DNA of 64,000 nucleotides, from contig NZ_BBIO01000015.1 of assembly GCF_000739695.1 (NCBI RefSeq), positions 32,925 through 96,924 on the forward strand. The letters are read 5' to 3'. This DNA is from Tepidicaulis marinus. GTDB taxonomy: Bacteria > Pseudomonadota > Alphaproteobacteria > Parvibaculales > Parvibaculaceae. Under the pieces are notes generated by a model. It was not told the DNA's origin, did not search any database, and worked only from the letters and a program-made list of their open reading frames with translations. Position numbers and translations under genes: made by a program. Below, piece after piece: positions 62,078-64,000 of this stretch. Numbering within the stretch: position 1 is the stretch's first letter; each line of letters opens with the position of its first letter.

Positions 62078-63100
62078 TTGGCCAACATAGAGACGTCCAT
62101 GAGAAAGCCAACAGGCAGCGTGCTCATAACCGGCGCGAACGGCTTCGTTGGCCGCCACCTAACGCGGCGTCTCGTTTCCCAGAATATTCCCTTGAAACTG
62201 ATGGTTCGGGAGGCGGCGCGCCTTCCGGCAGCTTGGCGCAATAATTCGAACATTACAGTTCAGGAGCTGGGCGATCTTGGGGCCTGCGCAGACGGCGAGC
62301 TTGCCGATGCATTGGCTGGGGTGGATGCAATTGTTCATCTGGCAGGGATTTCCGCTTCGCGCGGCCTGGACCTGCATGAATACCAGAAGCAGAATGCGGA
62401 GGTGACGGAGCGACTCTGCTTACAGGCAGAAAACAGCGGTGTTTCAGCCTTCATTTACATGAGCAGTATTTTTGCCGTTTCCGGCAGCACGCATGCGGGC
62501 ATAATTAGCGATGAGACTTCGGCAGAGCCGAAAACCGAATACGGGCGTTCGAAACTTGCCGGGGAACTTTACGTGAACAAACTTGCGCGTAAGGGAATAT
62601 TCTCAGTTTCTCTGCGGCCCCCTCTTGTCATCGCCCCGGATGCCGGGGGAAATTGGAAGCAGTTAATGCGTCTGTCGGCCAGTGGTATACCATTGCCCTT
62701 CGCTTCGTTGGATAACCGGCGCACCTATTGCGGGATAGAAACGTTAGTTGACGCAATTATGGTTTTAGTTTTACAGAACTGGCCTGCTTCCAAGTCGGGC
62801 AGTTATGCATTGGCTGAAAGAGGGGCGGTGTCATTGGCCGATACCTTACGTCTGTTACGCAGTGGGATGAGCGTTCCAAGGCGATTGTATCATTTCCCCT
62901 CGTTCGTCTTCGGCTTGCTGTCCGGTGTACCGGGTCTCGGCGCGCGCCTTCAGTCTTTGGCGGGCGATTGCGAAGTTGATGCCTGTCGCTTTTATGAGAC
63001 ATTTGAGTTTGAGCCAGAAAACGAACTCGCTGATTTGATCTATCGGTGCGGAAAAGAATATGCATATAAGCAAAGGCTCGAAACTGAGGAAATGATGTGA
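62078..63100 (+). CDS. NAD-dependent epimerase/reductase (WbpV/WreQ-like)
   Basis: A 340-residue extended SDR: VLITGANGFVGRHLTRRLVS, VDAIVHLAGISASRGLDLHE, catalytic YGRSK in KTEYGRSKLAGELY. Together with the phosphoglycosyl transferase coupled to its end (GTGA) it resembles the WbpV-WbpL and WreQ-WreU pairs that make or load N-acetyl-quinovosamine/fucosamine by reducing a 4-keto sugar. This pairing is the basis of the call. The start is TTG at 62078 with GGTGAGG before it; ATG at 62099 is an alternative. Confidence 0.85.
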   Translation: MANIETSMRKPTGSVLITGANGFVGRHLTRRLVSQNIPLKLMVREAARLPAAWRNNSNITVQELGDLGACADGELADALAGVDAIVHLAGISASRGLDLHEYQKQNAEVTERLCLQAENSGVSAFIYMSSIFAVSGSTHAGIISDETSAEPKTEYGRSKLAGELYVNKLARKGIFSVSLRPPLVIAPDAGGNWKQLMRLSASGIPLPFASLDNRRTYCGIETLVDAIMVLVLQNWPASKSGSYALAERGAVSLADTLRLLRSGMSVPRRLYHFPSFVFGLLSGVPGLGARLQSLAGDCEVDACRFYETFEFEPENELADLIYRCGKEYAYKQRLETEEMM

Positions 63101-63657
63101 AAAGACTCTTCGACATTCTGGCATCAGCAGCTGGCATTGTCGTGGCCGGGCCATTGCTACTCATATGCATGATCCTCATTCGCCGTGATTCCCCGGGCCC
63201 TGCGCTTTTCCGGCAAGTGCGGGTTGGCCGTAATGAAGTGCCATTCGTTCTACTGAAGTTGCGCACCATGTTCTCAGATACGAGAGAGTGCCCCAGTCAC
63301 GAGGTTTCCTTCTCTGCGGTCACACCGCTTGGCAGAAAGCTTCGGGCCTGGAAAATCGATGAACTGCCGCAGCTTTGGAATGTCTTGAGGGGAGATATGA
63401 GCATTGTGGGCCCTCGTCCTTGCCTGCCCTCGCAGACGGAACTGATCGAGGCTCGCCGTGCTCGGGGGGTGAACGAACTGCGCCCAGGCGTTACCGGTAT
63501 TTCCCAGGTGCAAGGGATTGATATGTCCGACCCCAAGAAGCTGGCGGAGGTCGATGCGCTTTATATTGAACAATCCGGGCTTCTGTGTGATTTGCGCCTC
63601 ATTCTAGCGACGTTGATAGGCGCCGGTCGTGGTGACCGGGTGCGGAAAAAAGCCTGA
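63097..63657 (+). CDS. Initiating sugar-phosphate transferase, block B
   Basis: A 186-residue small PglC/WbpL-functional-class phosphoglycosyl transferase of the bacterial sugar transferase family. One N-terminal membrane segment (DILASAAGIVVAGPLLLICM), then LLKLRTMFSDTRE, the catalytic Asp-Glu in AWKIDELPQLWNVLRGDM, SIVGPRPCLPSQ and LRPGVTGISQVQG. It would load the first sugar of the block B repeat on undecaprenyl phosphate. GTG start at 63097 overlaps the upstream stop (GTGA). It is the second such initiating enzyme in the window. Confidence 0.92.
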   Translation: MKRLFDILASAAGIVVAGPLLLICMILIRRDSPGPALFRQVRVGRNEVPFVLLKLRTMFSDTRECPSHEVSFSAVTPLGRKLRAWKIDELPQLWNVLRGDMSIVGPRPCLPSQTELIEARRARGVNELRPGVTGISQVQGIDMSDPKKLAEVDALYIEQSGLLCDLRLILATLIGAGRGDRVRKKA

Positions 63658-64000
63658 GAATGTTGGTTTCACATGCTCCAAATCTTATGACGAGCGAAGG
63701 CTCTGTGTTCCAGCTTTCCTAAAGATTTCTATTTTGAAACGGTCACGTCAGTGCGTAGTGGTTGTACGCGTCGCAATGGAACGATGGGAAAGTAGGTTTC
63801 AGAACTCACCAATGAAACCAAAGGAATGCGCCCTGCGATGACGGCTTTGCTTTTTGCAACTTAAATTGTCGCGGGCATGCATCGCATTTACTTCCTTTAT
63901 GGTGAATTAGTAATTTCATGAATCTGATGAGGCAGTCACCCTAAATTGGAAACCTGCGGATGACTGATTCAGAGATAAGTAATGCCGCAGCGCTGAAGGT
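63658..64000. other. Right-edge non-coding stretch
   Basis: About 343 bases after the last transferase hold no gene, RNA or repeat that I can support. A 70-codon frame at 63629-63841 overlaps the transferase end and has no family features. The sequence is moderately AT-rich. A gene could begin just beyond the window. Confidence 0.5.

Noticed and set aside
63629..63841. 70-codon frame at the right end
   Set aside because: It overlaps the transferase end, lacks a ribosome site and any known motif.
1..64000. CRISPR array, prophage or integrase
   Set aside because: No regularly spaced repeats, phage structural genes or recombinase were seen anywhere in the window.

Overview
The window looks like a chromosomal segment of a GC-rich alphaproteobacterium. 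The evidence is the aroC-fabI-dnaJ-pdxH neighbourhood, the many acyl-CoA enzymes, a cytochrome P450, a LuxR/LuxI pair, a perfect FNR/FixK-type box and short GC-rich palindromic repeats. A hydrocarbon- or lipid-using genus of the Hyphomicrobiales/Parvibaculum type would fit, but the sequence alone does not fix the genus.

Region 1 (about 1-27.7 kb) is ordinary chromosome. It starts inside aroC and continues through fabI, a DnaJ/CbpA-like protein, a Sel1-repeat protein, pdxH, a cation efflux transporter and an SDR. Then come an aminotransferase with a coupled small protein, an amidase, an acyl-CoA ligase with a DUF1499 protein, and a metallo-hydrolase. These are followed by small membrane proteins, a PLP carbon-carbon lyase, two divergent enoyl-CoA hydratases and a ferritin-like diiron protein with an FNR-type box. 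A btuB-type receptor lies behind a cobalamin riboswitch. A luxR-luxI-small ORF unit has a near-perfect 20-bp lux box. The region ends with an SLC13/DASS transporter, a MarR regulator divergent from a P450 plus SnoaL-like pair, and tRNA-Gln and tRNA-Pro.

Region 2 (about 27.9-63.7 kb) begins right after tRNA-Pro and differs visibly: it is more AT-rich, uses TTG and GTG starts, and nearly all its genes serve surface polysaccharide synthesis. It holds two blocks. Block A (27.9-40.4 kb) has a PglC-like initiating transferase, PglD-like acetyltransferase and PglE-like aminotransferase (bacillosamine-type sugar), an AsnB-type amidotransferase, a frameshifted glycosyltransferase, a TviB/TviC-type pair (UDP-GalNAcA), a Wzy/ligase-like protein, a Wzx-like flippase and an FkbM methyltransferase. 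Block B (41.2-63.7 kb, all on the plus strand) has wecB/wecC (UDP-ManNAcA), a second AsnB, and two copies of a module made of a bi-domain oxidoreductase and a heparinase II/III-like protein. It also has Wzx, Wzy, two glycosyltransferases, three methyltransferases, and a terminal epimerase/reductase plus initiating transferase pair.

The likely picture is one or two Wzx/Wzy-dependent glycans containing N-acetylated aminouronic acids, some probably amidated by the AsnB-like enzymes. The most unusual element is the duplicated oxidoreductase plus heparinase-like module inside a biosynthetic locus. Other points worth checking are a T8 tract that breaks a glycosyltransferase, a 6-codon leader ORF coupled to tviB, the lux box, and the FNR box in front of an oxygen-chemistry protein.
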